Origin: a bacterium
GTDB taxonomy: Bacteria; Vulcanimicrobiota; Vulcanimicrobiia; Eremiobacterales; Eremiobacteraceae
Direction of reading: 5' to 3'
NCBI GenBank assembly: GCA_902812405.1
Contig: CADDZI010000026.1
Coordinates: 1-33,524, forward strand
Length of the DNA: 33,524 nucleotides
The position numbers and the translations under genes were made by a program. Positions 1 through 7,532 of this stretch are shown piece after piece (the stretch's first letter is position 1; the number at the start of each line of letters is the position of its first letter). The notes beneath the pieces are model-generated. The model did not search any database, was not told the DNA's origin, and was given only the letters and a program-made list of their open reading frames with translations.

Positions 1-90
1 GGACTGCGCTTGGCCGGCAGCCGGGCGCTTGCGCCGGTATCGCGGCGGCGGGGTGCCGGACGCAGGGGGCACGCCGGCCAAGCGCAGTCC
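1..90. repeat. Two-branched inverted repeat at window start
   Basis: Bases 1-18 (GGACTGCGCTTGGCCGGC) are the exact reverse complement of bases 73-90, so the 90-bp unit can fold into an 18-bp stem. Inside it, 21-37 forms a smaller imperfect hairpin (CCGGGCGC / GCGCCGG around TT). The unit lies just upstream of the CDF transporter gene and codes for nothing I recognise. The inner GCGCTTGCGC core resembles the dispersed palindromes near 1120-1362 and 11267-11451, but the outer arms differ. It may be a member of a palindromic repeat family, or a terminator for a gene lying outside the window. Confidence 0.6.
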
Positions 91-145
91 ACACCGTCGC
101 AAGCCAATCCCGGCGGAATCATCGGGCTTTTAGCGGAACTGCGTG

Positions 146-1099
146 ATGACCATGGCGACGGTTCCGCGGAGCAGGCCTCCCCAGAGTCGTAACGCCGGCG
201 ACGCGCTGCGGCTGACCGGCCAAGCGCGCCTGCGGGCGCTGCGGGTGCCGCTTGCGACCAACGCCCTGCTGGTTGCCGCCAAGGTGGTGGTGTGGCTTGC
301 GTCGGGGTCGGTCAGCGTCCTCTCTGAAGCCGTGCACTCGGCAGTCGACATGCTCGTGACGGGCTTGCAGCTGGTTTCGGTTCGCGTCGCCGCCCGCCCG
401 GCCGATGAAGACCACGCGTATGGCCACGGGAAGTTCGAGAACCTGGGCGCCGCCGCGGAAGCTGTTTTCATCTTGGCTGCAGCCGGGATCGTCATCGGAC
501 AAGTCGTTGCCCGGTTGCATGCACCCGCACCCCTGCGACCCGCCGGCCTGGATGCCGGCATTGTGGTCATGGCCCTCTCGGCGGTCGTCAACGCAGTCGT
601 GTCCAGAGGTCTGGCCCGCACGGCACGAGCCGAAAACTCACCCGCCCTGATGGCAGAGGCCGCACAACTGGGCGCCGACGTGTGGACGGCGGCGGGGGTG
701 GCGGCCGGGCTGATTGCCGTGCGCCTGAGCGGCATTGCGCTCATTGATCCCCTCATCTCGGCGATGATCGCCGGTCTCATCGTCAAGTCCGCGTACGACG
801 TCACCGTGCGAGCGTTCGTTGATTTGACCGATCGCGCGCTGCCGCGCGAGCAGGAAGATCTCATTCGCAGCATCATCGAGAGTCATCGCGACATCTTCAC
901 CGGCTACCACAAGTTGCGGACCCGCCGCTCGGGTGCCGGTGAGTTCATCGATTTCCATTTGCAGATGGCTGGGGATGTGCCGTTGGCGCGAGCCCATGAC
1001 CTGTCGGACATCATCGTTGCAGACATCAAGCGCGCCCTGCCCCGCGCGCACGTGCTGATTCACCTGGAACCCGAGGAGGGCCCGGACACCCCCGTCTGA
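146..1099 (+). CDS. Cation diffusion facilitator (CDF) family metal transporter
   Basis: This is an inner-membrane divalent-metal/proton antiporter of the CDF family, about 317 residues, the usual length. The membrane domain spans roughly residues 35-225. It is followed by a cytoplasmic metal-sensing domain with the usual DLTDRALP junction and a C-terminal His-rich strand (residues about 235-310). The first metal-site helix has SEAVHSAVDM, giving H65-x3-D69 (numbering from the GTG at 143), and the loop motif HAYGHGKFE is present. In the second metal-site helix the usual H-x3-D is Q175-x3-D179, because the His codon is replaced by CAA. The metal cannot be told from sequence; Zn, Fe, Co or Mn are all possible. 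GTG 143 and ATG 152 are alternative starts; ATG 146 has GGA eight bases upstream. No operon partner is visible. Confidence 0.9.
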   Translation: MTMATVPRSRPPQSRNAGDALRLTGQARLRALRVPLATNALLVAAKVVVWLASGSVSVLSEAVHSAVDMLVTGLQLVSVRVAARPADEDHAYGHGKFENLGAAAEAVFILAAAGIVIGQVVARLHAPAPLRPAGLDAGIVVMALSAVVNAVVSRGLARTARAENSPALMAEAAQLGADVWTAAGVAAGLIAVRLSGIALIDPLISAMIAGLIVKSAYDVTVRAFVDLTDRALPREQEDLIRSIIESHRDIFTGYHKLRTRRSGAGEFIDFHLQMAGDVPLARAHDLSDIIVADIKRALPRAHVLIHLEPEEGPDTPV

Positions 1100-1119
1100 T
1101 CGGGAAGTTGTTTACCGCT

Positions 1120-1362
1120 GGTCGCGCGAGCGCGATCGCTTCGCCATTCCAGGAATGTAGCGGCCGCGCTCGGCGTGGCCGACAGAACGTCACGCTCGGG
1201 AGCGTTGCAGGACGTAACGTTTCTCTCGGTCGCGCAAGCGCGACGGTCGGCTAAAGCCGACCGCTACGACGCGTCGCAAAATGCGGTCCGGCGTTCGGTC
1301 TCGCAAGCGCGACGGTCGGCTAAAGCCGACCGCTACCGCGGTCGCGCACGCGCGACCGCTAC
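1120..1362. repeat. Cluster of five dispersed palindromic (REP-like) units
   Basis: The 265-bp gap between the CDF gene and the peptidase gene is filled by short palindromes. The units lie at about 1120-1140, 1157-1181, 1228-1266, 1297-1336 and 1338-1362. The core is GGTCGCGC(AA/GA/AC)GCGCGACC, usually followed by GCTAC, or in the reverse sense preceded by GTAGC. Two units (1228-1266 and 1297-1336) are composite: the core is followed by a second hairpin, GGTCGGCTAAAGCCGACC, and then GCTAC. The same family recurs at 11267-11451 and 33497-33520. A 12-base string, ACGTCACGCTCG, at 1187-1198 also recurs at 33473-33484 beside the last unit. This looks like a non-autonomous intergenic repeat family; no transposase is nearby. 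Confidence 0.85.
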
Positions 1363-1364
1363 CT

Positions 1365-2642
1365 TTATGCGGCGACCGCGCCGGCTGCATCTTGGGCCGC
1401 GCTGTAGGCGCCGATCGCGCGCGCGAAGTCACGCCCGTGCACGGCATCGTAGAAGTCGTTGTGGGTTTCGACGACGCCTTGGTCGGCCCACGAATCGTAG
1501 AGATCACGTGTCACCGGCAGGTGGACTGTCGGCCCGACGGCATCCGTGTAGGAAGCGTGGAAGGGCCCGAAGTGTGAGGATTCCTTGTGGGCCAGCACCA
1601 GGCCGGCGACGGCATCGGCAGCCCTGTGGGCGGCATCGCGGATGTCGCGGGGCAGCCTGTCGTCGCCTGCCAGAGCCTCATACGCAGCGATGGCCGGCCG
1701 GTCGGCGTGCCACGGCATGCCGGCCGAATGATCGAAGCGCACCATGCCGTGCACCGATCGAAGGTCGGAGCGGATTTCCCGCCGGGCCTCGCTGCCTTGG
1801 GCATTGTTGGGAAGCCCGGCAACCGAGCGGTTGAGCGCACCGACGGCTTCCCGCACGGCGGCGATCTTCGACGGATCCAAATCAAAAACATCAAAGGCCG
1901 CCGCCGGGTGGTAGGCGTCTGCGCTGCTGCCGTAGCGCGTCCGCATCGTGACGTCAACCGCTTGTTGCGGCCAGCCATCGCCCTGGGTCAGCACGTCGGC
2001 GAATGCCGCCGACGGGACGCCGGGCGCCAGCATCGTCTCGGGTGAGGCGGCCAAATAGCGAACCCCGCTGTGGGAGAGCGTGTCGCAAAACCCTACGGTT
2101 GCCATCAGGCATTGGTTGGCCAGAACGCCGGTGATGGAATCGTCGGCGCCCGGGAACTTCTTGTGAAAGGCCGCCCGACCGTCGCGGATAGCGCCCGCGA
2201 TATCCTGCAGCGACATGAAGCCGCCCGAACTGTCGGCTTCCAATCCGCCGCCGTCGCCGCCGCCGTGGTCGACAAGGTCGATCCACACGTCGGCTTTCGC
2301 AAATCGCGGATCGGTCGCCCGTGCTTCGAGAGTTTGCTCAACGAACGCGGCGAGCGTCTGACGGTCGGACATGTCGGCCGGTGCGGTAATCCGCGTAATG
2401 TGTTGCTTGCCGTCTTCGATCGTCGACCACTCGGTGCGCAACTGGCGGGCGACAAACGGCGGCCGCGGCAGCCGCGTTGTGTCTTCGGCGACGACCTTGA
2501 GCGCCGGGTTGGCGGCCGTCGTCTTGATGAAGTCGGTGACGTTGCGTTCCTGGACGGCGTCCAAGTTGTTGTCGCCATCCCGGAAGACGCCAAACACGAC
2601 GGGGTGCAGCGATGCAGGGTCCGTAGCGGCAATCTGGAGCAT
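1365..2642 (-). CDS. Clostripain-like cysteine peptidase (family C11)
   Basis: The 425-residue product looks like a clostripain/C11 (clan CD) cysteine peptidase. The N-terminus has the family's opening strand and a DGDNNLD motif (residues 22-28). The expected catalytic pair is visible: His126 in DLVDHGGG after a hydrophobic strand, and Cys178 in ANQCLMATVGF, matching the family's DACLM-type motif. A conserved-looking SPETMLAPG segment follows near residue 200. There is no signal peptide or membrane segment, so the protein appears cytoplasmic, unlike secreted clostripain. It starts at an ATG seven bases after a perfect AGGAGGT, so it is probably well translated. It stands alone on the minus strand beside palindromic repeats. 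The C-terminal 170 residues are not recognisable. C11 peptidases usually cut after Arg or Lys, but the target here is unknown. Confidence 0.75.
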   Translation of the reverse strand: MLQIAATDPASLHPVVFGVFRDGDNNLDAVQERNVTDFIKTTAANPALKVVAEDTTRLPRPPFVARQLRTEWSTIEDGKQHITRITAPADMSDRQTLAAFVEQTLEARATDPRFAKADVWIDLVDHGGGDGGGLEADSSGGFMSLQDIAGAIRDGRAAFHKKFPGADDSITGVLANQCLMATVGFCDTLSHSGVRYLAASPETMLAPGVPSAAFADVLTQGDGWPQQAVDVTMRTRYGSSADAYHPAAAFDVFDLDPSKIAAVREAVGALNRSVAGLPNNAQGSEARREIRSDLRSVHGMVRFDHSAGMPWHADRPAIAAYEALAGDDRLPRDIRDAAHRAADAVAGLVLAHKESSHFGPFHASYTDAVGPTVHLPVTRDLYDSWADQGVVETHNDFYDAVHGRDFARAIGAYSAAQDAAGAVAA

Positions 2643-2649
2643 GGTCCCG

Positions 2650-2696
2650 ACCTCCTGCGGGTGGCGCCCTTATCCCACGCGCCGCAGGTCCGTCAA
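2650..2696 (-). promoter_or_regulatory. Promoter and Shine-Dalgarno of the C11 peptidase gene
   Basis: On the minus strand TTGACG (2696-2691) is followed after 16 bases by GATAAG (2674-2669), a plausible but imperfect sigma-70 promoter. A perfect AGGAGGT at 2656-2650 lies seven bases before the ATG at 2642. The predicted untranslated leader is only about 20 bases. Confidence 0.45.
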
Positions 2697-2839
2697 GGCC
2701 ACCCCGCCAAGAGGCGGCAGGCGCATCGGCCGGCTCGTCTCACAAAGTCGCCGTTGTGCCGCTGCGCGGCCTGCGCGCGCAGCCCATTTTCGGTGCCAGG
2801 CGTCGCCGGTACCGACGGAGGTGGAGCGTGGTGCCAGCC

Positions 2840-3358
2840 ATGACGAAAGCCGATCTCGCGAAGCTGATCCGGTCCATCCCCGATTTCCCCAAACCCGGCA
2901 TCCTCTTTCGCGACATCACGCCCTTGCTCAAGGATCACAAAGGTTTCGAGGCCGCCGTGGATTTGCTGTGTGTCGAGCTCCCGACGCCGGTAGACTACGT
3001 CGTGGCCATCGAGGCGCGCGGCTACCTGCTCGGCGCACCCCTTGCCTACCGCCTGGGAGCGGGTCTCATCCCCGTGCGCAAACCCGGCAAGCTGCCGTTC
3101 ACCACCCTGCGTGAGGATTACGTGCTCGAGTACGGCACCAACTCGCTCGAAGTGCACAGCGACGCGCTCGAGCGCGGCAACCGCGTCATCATCGTCGACG
3201 ATCTGTTGGCGACGGGCGGCACGGCGGCCGCCACGAAAACGCTCATTGAACGTTTGGGCGGCCAGGTGTTGGCCGCGGGTTTCTTGATCGAACTGGCCGC
3301 CCTCGGTGGGCGTGCAAAGCTGGAACCAACCCCGGTCAAAACGCTGTTAACGTACTAG
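2840..3358 (+). CDS. apt: Adenine phosphoribosyltransferase
   Basis: Apt makes AMP from adenine and PRPP in cytoplasmic purine salvage. The 172-residue product has the family's usual length and motifs. These are an N-terminal IRSIPDFPKPGILFRDITPL segment, EARGYLLG near residue 57, and the PRPP-binding loop IIVDDLLATGGTA near residue 118. In-frame GTG codons at 2828 and 2831 are closer to the GGAGG at 2817-2821 and could be the true start, adding three or four residues. The gene is followed by a tandem repeat and then rel; an apt-rel order is common in bacteria and links purine salvage with (p)ppGpp metabolism. Confidence 0.95.
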   Translation: MTKADLAKLIRSIPDFPKPGILFRDITPLLKDHKGFEAAVDLLCVELPTPVDYVVAIEARGYLLGAPLAYRLGAGLIPVRKPGKLPFTTLREDYVLEYGTNSLEVHSDALERGNRVIIVDDLLATGGTAAATKTLIERLGGQVLAAGFLIELAALGGRAKLEPTPVKTLLTY

Positions 3359-3366
3359 AGGCCACC

Positions 3367-3418
3367 GGCACAGGCAGTCGGCACAGGCAGTCGGCACAGC
3401 CAGTCGGCACAGCCAGCC
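3367..3418. repeat. Four tandem copies of a 13-bp repeat
   Basis: The unit GGCACAGGCAGTC occurs at 3367-3379 and again exactly at 3380-3392. Diverged copies follow at 3393-3405 (one change) and 3406-3418 (two changes). The period is not a multiple of three and the array sits just after the apt stop codon, so it is non-coding. Nothing else is recognisable between it and the rel promoter at about 3585. Arrays like this can change length by slippage. Confidence 0.85.
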
Positions 3419-3584
3419 CGCACAACCGGCCCGGGCCGGCCTGGGGCGCACACGGCATCTCGCTTGTCTTCCTTGCAGAGAGCCTGCGGGCCCCGCGGGG
3501 GCGGGCGCTGTGGCGCAAGGCGGACAGCGTCGTTACCGGAGGCCGCAAAATCGAGTGCCGAATGCCCAATGGAAGCGGGAACGC

Positions 3585-3614
3585 TTGCTTGCCCGGGCGT
3601 AGAAGGCCTAGAAT
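3585..3614 (+). promoter_or_regulatory. Candidate promoter of rel
   Basis: TTGCTT at 3585-3590 and TAGAAT at 3609-3614 are separated by 18 bases. The -10 box matches TATAAT at five of six positions; the -35 box is weak. Transcription would begin about 42 bases before the rel ATG. No strong Shine-Dalgarno is visible before that ATG. Confidence 0.4.
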
Positions 3615-3663
3615 AGACTAAAGACCCAGCCAAAAGCGGGACAGGCGGCGGCAGCAAGTTCTC

Positions 3664-5835
3664 ATGGCGACCAATTTTCAGGAACTCCTCGAGCGGGTCC
3701 GCACCTACCATCCCAACGTGGATGCGCAGTGGCTGGAGAATGTCTACACCTTTGCCGAGCAAGCCCATGACGGCCAAACCCGGGCTTCCGGCGACAGTTT
3801 CATATCCCACCCCCTGGCCGTTGCGTCCATCCTGGCCGAGCTCGAAATGGACCCGCAGAGCATTGCGGCCAGCCTCCTGCACGACGTCGTCGAGGACACA
3901 ACCGTCTCCCTCGACGAGATCGAGCGCCGGTTCGGGACCGAGATCGCCTCTTTGGTCGAGGCGCTGACCAAGCTGACCAAGATCCCCTATCAGACCAAGG
4001 AAGACGTCCAGGTCGAGAACTTGCGCAAGATGTTCTTGGCGATGGCCAAAGACATCCGCGTCATCATCATCAAGCTGGCCGACCGCCTGCACAACATGCG
4101 TACGCTGGCCAGCCTGCCGCCGGCCAAGCAGAAGACGATCGCGCAGGAGACGTTGGAGATTTACGCGCCGCTGGCTCACCGCCTGGGCATCTACAAGATC
4201 AAGTGGGATCTCGAAGACTTGGCGCTGCGGTACCTGGAACCTCAGGTGTACCGCGAGATCGCGGAGAAAGTCGCCAAGCGGCGTGCCGACCGCGAGAAAA
4301 TCGTCGCCACGATCATCCACGAGGTCGAACGGCGTTTCGCCGAAGCCGGCCTGCGGGCCGAAGTCTCGGGCCGCCCCAAGCACTTCTACTCCATTTACCA
4401 GAAACTCCAAAGCGGCAAGGACTTTTCGGAAATCTACGACCTGAGCGCAATTCGGGTCATCGTCGAGTCGGTCAAAGATTGCTATGGCGCGGTGGGCATC
4501 ATCCATAGCCTCTGGACGCCGCTTCCCGGACGTTTCAAAGACTACATCGCGATGCCCAAGACGAACGGCTACCAATCGCTGCACACGACCGTCATTGGGC
4601 CGGGCGGTGATCCCATCGAGATCCAAATCCGAACGCGCGAGATGCACCGCACGAGCGAATACGGCATCGCCGCCCACTGGCGCTACAAGGAAGGCGGGGC
4701 TGGCGACGAGTTCGACCGCAAGCTGGCCTGGCTGCGCTCCCTCCTGGAGTGGCAGGAGGATATGCGCGACAGCCGCGAGTTCATGGAGAGCCTCAAGCTC
4801 GACCTGTTCAACAGCCAGGTCTTCGTCTTCACGCCCAAGGGCGACGTTATGGGATTCCCGGCCGGGGCGACGCCCATCGACTTCGCATACCACATCCACA
4901 CCTCGATCGGCCACCACTGCACGGGGGCCAAGATCAACGGCCGCATCGTCCCCCTCGACTACCAGCTGCGCAACGGCGACATCTGCGAGGTGCTCGTCAA
5001 CAAGAACAGCCCCGGGCCCTCGCTCGACTGGCTGGCGGTCTGTAAGACGTCCAGCGCCAAGCACAAGATCAAGCAGTGGTTCCGCAAGAACCGGCGCGAG
5101 GAGAACATTGCGGCCGGACGCGAGGTGTTCGAGCGCGAGGTGCAGCGCAACCAGCTGGGTGCCGTGGCCACCCAGCAGTTTTTGGCCCAGCTGGCGGCGC
5201 GCTTCAACTGCCCGACGGTTGACGACCTCTATGCCGGCATCGGCTTCGGCGACATCTCGGTGGCTGCGCTTGTCAACCGGCTGCGCGAGGCGGTCAAGCG
5301 CGACAAGGTCGTTCCCCTGCCGCTGGAACGCCAGACGCCGGGTCTGCGCAAGACCGCACCGCGGAGCGGGTCGGGCGTGCGGGTGCGCGGGGCCGACAAC
5401 ATGCCGGTGCGGTTCGCACGCTGCTGCACGCCGGTGCCGGGCGATGCGATCATCGGCTTCATCTCGCAGGGCAAAGGCATCTCCGTTCACCGCGTCAACT
5501 GCCCCAACGTCGCCAGTCTGAGCACGCAGCCCGAGCGGCTCATCGACGTCATTTGGGATACCTCGCCCAGCGACTCGCACGTCGTGGATATTGAAATTGA
5601 CGCCCTCGACCGGCCGGGTTTGCTCCAAGACATCATGGGGGTCCTGTCCGAACAGAAGACCAACGCGACCGCGGTGACGGCGCGCGTCAAGCGCGACCGC
5701 ACGGCGATCATCGCGTGCAGCCTCCAGATTCGCGACCTCGATCACCTCAGCACCATTCTCAACAAGGTCAACCGCGTGCGCGACGTGCGCAGCGCGTACC
5801 GGGTGACCAAGCGCGAAGTCCACGCTGGCAGCTAG
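3664..5835 (+). CDS. relA: Bifunctional (p)ppGpp synthetase/hydrolase, Rel/SpoT family
   Basis: This is the long Rel enzyme of the stringent response, which makes and degrades (p)ppGpp at the ribosome. The 723 residues show the full domain order. First is an HD hydrolase domain with ISHPLAV (H49), LLHDVVEDT (H73-D74) and KLADRLHNMRTL. Next is a synthetase domain around residues 235-345, with RFKD at 290-293 and TNGYQSLHTT. A TGS domain follows near 387-448, then a Cys-containing zinc-finger-like region (RFARCCTPVPGDAI ... VNCPNV), and a C-terminal ACT domain. The intact HD motif together with RFKD, rather than the ExDD of synthetase-only RelA, indicates a bifunctional enzyme. It is the only gene of this family in the window and is followed by dtd, a common neighbour. 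Confidence 0.97.
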   Translation: MATNFQELLERVRTYHPNVDAQWLENVYTFAEQAHDGQTRASGDSFISHPLAVASILAELEMDPQSIAASLLHDVVEDTTVSLDEIERRFGTEIASLVEALTKLTKIPYQTKEDVQVENLRKMFLAMAKDIRVIIIKLADRLHNMRTLASLPPAKQKTIAQETLEIYAPLAHRLGIYKIKWDLEDLALRYLEPQVYREIAEKVAKRRADREKIVATIIHEVERRFAEAGLRAEVSGRPKHFYSIYQKLQSGKDFSEIYDLSAIRVIVESVKDCYGAVGIIHSLWTPLPGRFKDYIAMPKTNGYQSLHTTVIGPGGDPIEIQIRTREMHRTSEYGIAAHWRYKEGGAGDEFDRKLAWLRSLLEWQEDMRDSREFMESLKLDLFNSQVFVFTPKGDVMGFPAGATPIDFAYHIHTSIGHHCTGAKINGRIVPLDYQLRNGDICEVLVNKNSPGPSLDWLAVCKTSSAKHKIKQWFRKNRREENIAAGREVFEREVQRNQLGAVATQQFLAQLAARFNCPTVDDLYAGIGFGDISVAALVNRLREAVKRDKVVPLPLERQTPGLRKTAPRSGSGVRVRGADNMPVRFARCCTPVPGDAIIGFISQGKGISVHRVNCPNVASLSTQPERLIDVIWDTSPSDSHVVDIEIDALDRPGLLQDIMGVLSEQKTNATAVTARVKRDRTAIIACSLQIRDLDHLSTILNKVNRVRDVRSAYRVTKREVHAGS

Positions 5836-5913
5836 CCCGCGCGGGTGGCTAGGCGCGATGCCCGGCGAATGCGGCCCGTGCGGCGCCCGTTCGAGTTAGC
5901 CCGCGCGGGTGGC
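5833..5913. repeat. Direct repeat straddling the rel stop codon
   Basis: The 17-base string TAGCCCGCGCGGGTGGC occurs at 5833-5849, where its TAG is the rel stop codon, and again exactly at 5897-5913. The offset is 64 bases. Each copy contains the palindrome CCCGCGCGGG, and similarity continues weakly on the 3' side (GCGCGAT in both). It may be a local duplication or paired operator-like sites upstream of dtd. Confidence 0.6.
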
Positions 5914-5988
5914 CGTGCGCGATATATGCGGCATGTGCGCTCCAGCCGGGTGCAGGTCACCGGGCGGCCGGGGTGCTAGGCATACCGC

Positions 5989-6438
5989 GTGCGGGCGGTC
6001 GTCCAGCGCGTCAGCAGCGCGAGCGTGGACGTGGCCGGTGAGCGTAGCGCTGCCATCGGCCCCGGGTTTTTGGTCTTGGTCGGCGTGGGTTGCGAGGACG
6101 AGCCGGCCGACGCCGCCGCACTTGCCGCCAAGGTTGCGGGCCTGCGCATCTTCAATGACGAGAGCGGCGCGATGAACAAGGATCTCAAGGATGTGGCAGG
6201 GGCGGTGCTGGCCGTCTCGCAGTTCACGCTGTACGGAGACGCCCGCAAGGGACGCCGTCCCAGTTTTATTGCCGCCGCCAAGCCCGAGCAGGCCAAGCCG
6301 CTCTTTGAAGCGTTTGTCAGACACCTGCGCGAGGCGGGCCTGGCCGTCGAAACTGGCGTGTTCGGCGCCAGTATGCGCGTGCAGCTGGTCAACGAGGGAC
6401 CCGTCACGATCTTGCTCGATTCGAGGAAGGCTTTTTGA
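5989..6438 (+). CDS. dtd: D-aminoacyl-tRNA deacylase
   Basis: Dtd hydrolyses D-aminoacyl-tRNAs (and Gly-tRNA-Ala) in the cytoplasm, keeping D-amino acids out of translation. The 149-residue product has the standard length and both signature motifs: SQFTLYGD near residues 78-85 and NEGPVT near 134-139, which forms the cross-subunit Gly-cisPro active site. It begins with GTG at 5989, giving the canonical [13 protein letters not shown] start. Its TGA overlaps the TTG start of the next gene (shared TTGA at 6435-6438), so the two are probably translated as a coupled pair. That partner is an alanine racemase, the main source of a D-amino acid, which makes functional sense. Confidence 0.95.
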   Translation: MRAVVQRVSSASVDVAGERSAAIGPGFLVLVGVGCEDEPADAAALAAKVAGLRIFNDESGAMNKDLKDVAGAVLAVSQFTLYGDARKGRRPSFIAAAKPEQAKPLFEAFVRHLREAGLAVETGVFGASMRVQLVNEGPVTILLDSRKAF

Positions 6439-7532
6439 GACCACACCTCGTGCTCCACACGGACGCCGTTCGCCGCAATGTCGCGGCCTGGCGGGCGTAC
6501 CTGGGGGGGCGGCCCGTCTGGGCGGTCGTCAAATGTGATGCGTATCGGCTGGGGGCTCCTGCCGTTGCGCGCGCCGCTCTCGAGGGCGGTGCCCAGCGCC
6601 TGTGCATCGTGGAGATCGAGGAGGCGCGCTGTCTGCGCGAGGCGCGTATCGGTGCGCCGATCGTTCAGGTCGCAGCAACCCCTCGTGGGGATTGTGCAGA
6701 TGCCGTAGGTCTGGGCATCGTCGCGGGCATCGGCAGCTGGGAGGATGCCTGCGAGCTCAGCCGTGCAGCCCGTCAGTCTGGGGCGACGGCCCACGCCCAC
6801 GTGGCCATCGAAACCGGAACCGGATGGTGGGGCATACCGTGGCGCGAGGCCTCGGCTTTTGCCCGGCGCGTATCCGGGTTGGAAGCCGTGCGCTGGGAAG
6901 GCGCCTGGACTCACATCGCGGGCAAAGAGGCGATGCCGGCGCAGGCACAACGTTTCGCAGCCGCCGTGGCCGCGTTGCGCGAAGGCGGCCTTGAGGTCCC
7001 CATCGAGCATGTCGCGAGTACCGGCCCGGCCCTGTGGGGATGGCCCGATGGACCGGTGCGCTTGGGCATCGGTATGTACGGCTCGCTGCTCGATAGCAGC
7101 ATCGTGGCGAATGCCCCGGGGTTGCAGACGGCGGTCGAGCTGCGCGCACCGGTCAGCGCCGTACGCCGCTTCGAAGAGCCGACGGCGCTCGGATACGGGG
7201 GCACGTACACGGCCGATGCCGGGGAAACCATCGCCACACTGCGCATCGGATACGGCGAAGGTCTGCCCAAGACGCTGTCGGGCCGCGGCAAGGTTCTCCT
7301 TGCCGGTGCTCTGTGTCCGATCGTCGGCGCTATCGGCATGAACTTCACGATGGTCAGCTTGCCCGCGGGCCTTGAGGTCCGGCCGGGGGACGAAGCCCTC
7401 CTCGTGGGCGATGTTGCCGGCATCCGCTTGGACGACGTTGCCGCGGCGGCCCAGATGATCCCGCACAACCTTCTGACGACGCTTGGTGCGGGCGTGCCGG
7501 CCGTTGCGGCGGAGAGGACGGGGCGCGCCTAG
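6435..7532 (+). CDS. alr: Alanine racemase
   Basis: Alr is a fold-type III PLP enzyme that interconverts L- and D-alanine for peptidoglycan. The 365-residue product carries the PLP lysine in AVVKCDAY (K33), THIAGKE, the PLP-contacting arginine in RLGIGMYG (R209), and the second catalytic base in GYGGTY (Y254). It ends with a C-terminal beta domain ([24 protein letters not shown]). Some motifs are diverged: AYRLG for AYGHG, STGP for the usual NS motif, and MN for MD. It starts with TTG overlapping the dtd stop codon. Its TAG stop lies within CTAG (7529-7532), which also supplies the stop of the convergent gene. Other D-amino-acid racemase activity is possible, but alanine is the likeliest substrate. 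Confidence 0.88.
   Translation: MRPHLVLHTDAVRRNVAAWRAYLGGRPVWAVVKCDAYRLGAPAVARAALEGGAQRLCIVEIEEARCLREARIGAPIVQVAATPRGDCADAVGLGIVAGIGSWEDACELSRAARQSGATAHAHVAIETGTGWWGIPWREASAFARRVSGLEAVRWEGAWTHIAGKEAMPAQAQRFAAAVAALREGGLEVPIEHVASTGPALWGWPDGPVRLGIGMYGSLLDSSIVANAPGLQTAVELRAPVSAVRRFEEPTALGYGGTYTADAGETIATLRIGYGEGLPKTLSGRGKVLLAGALCPIVGAIGMNFTMVSLPAGLEVRPGDEALLVGDVAGIRLDDVAAAAQMIPHNLLTTLGAGVPAVAAERTGRA

Noticed and set aside
1175-1834. Plus-strand open frame over the repeats and the C11 peptidase gene
   Set aside because: The first part is translated palindromic repeat and the rest is antisense to the peptidase; the product is Arg-rich and featureless.
3367-3418. Possible CRISPR array
   Set aside because: The 13-bp units are directly adjacent with no unique spacers, and no cas gene is present.
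3355-5823. Long minus-strand open frame (822 codons) opposite rel
   Set aside because: It mirrors the rel coding frame in GC-rich DNA, has a low-complexity Arg/Asp/Val-rich product, and shows no domain.
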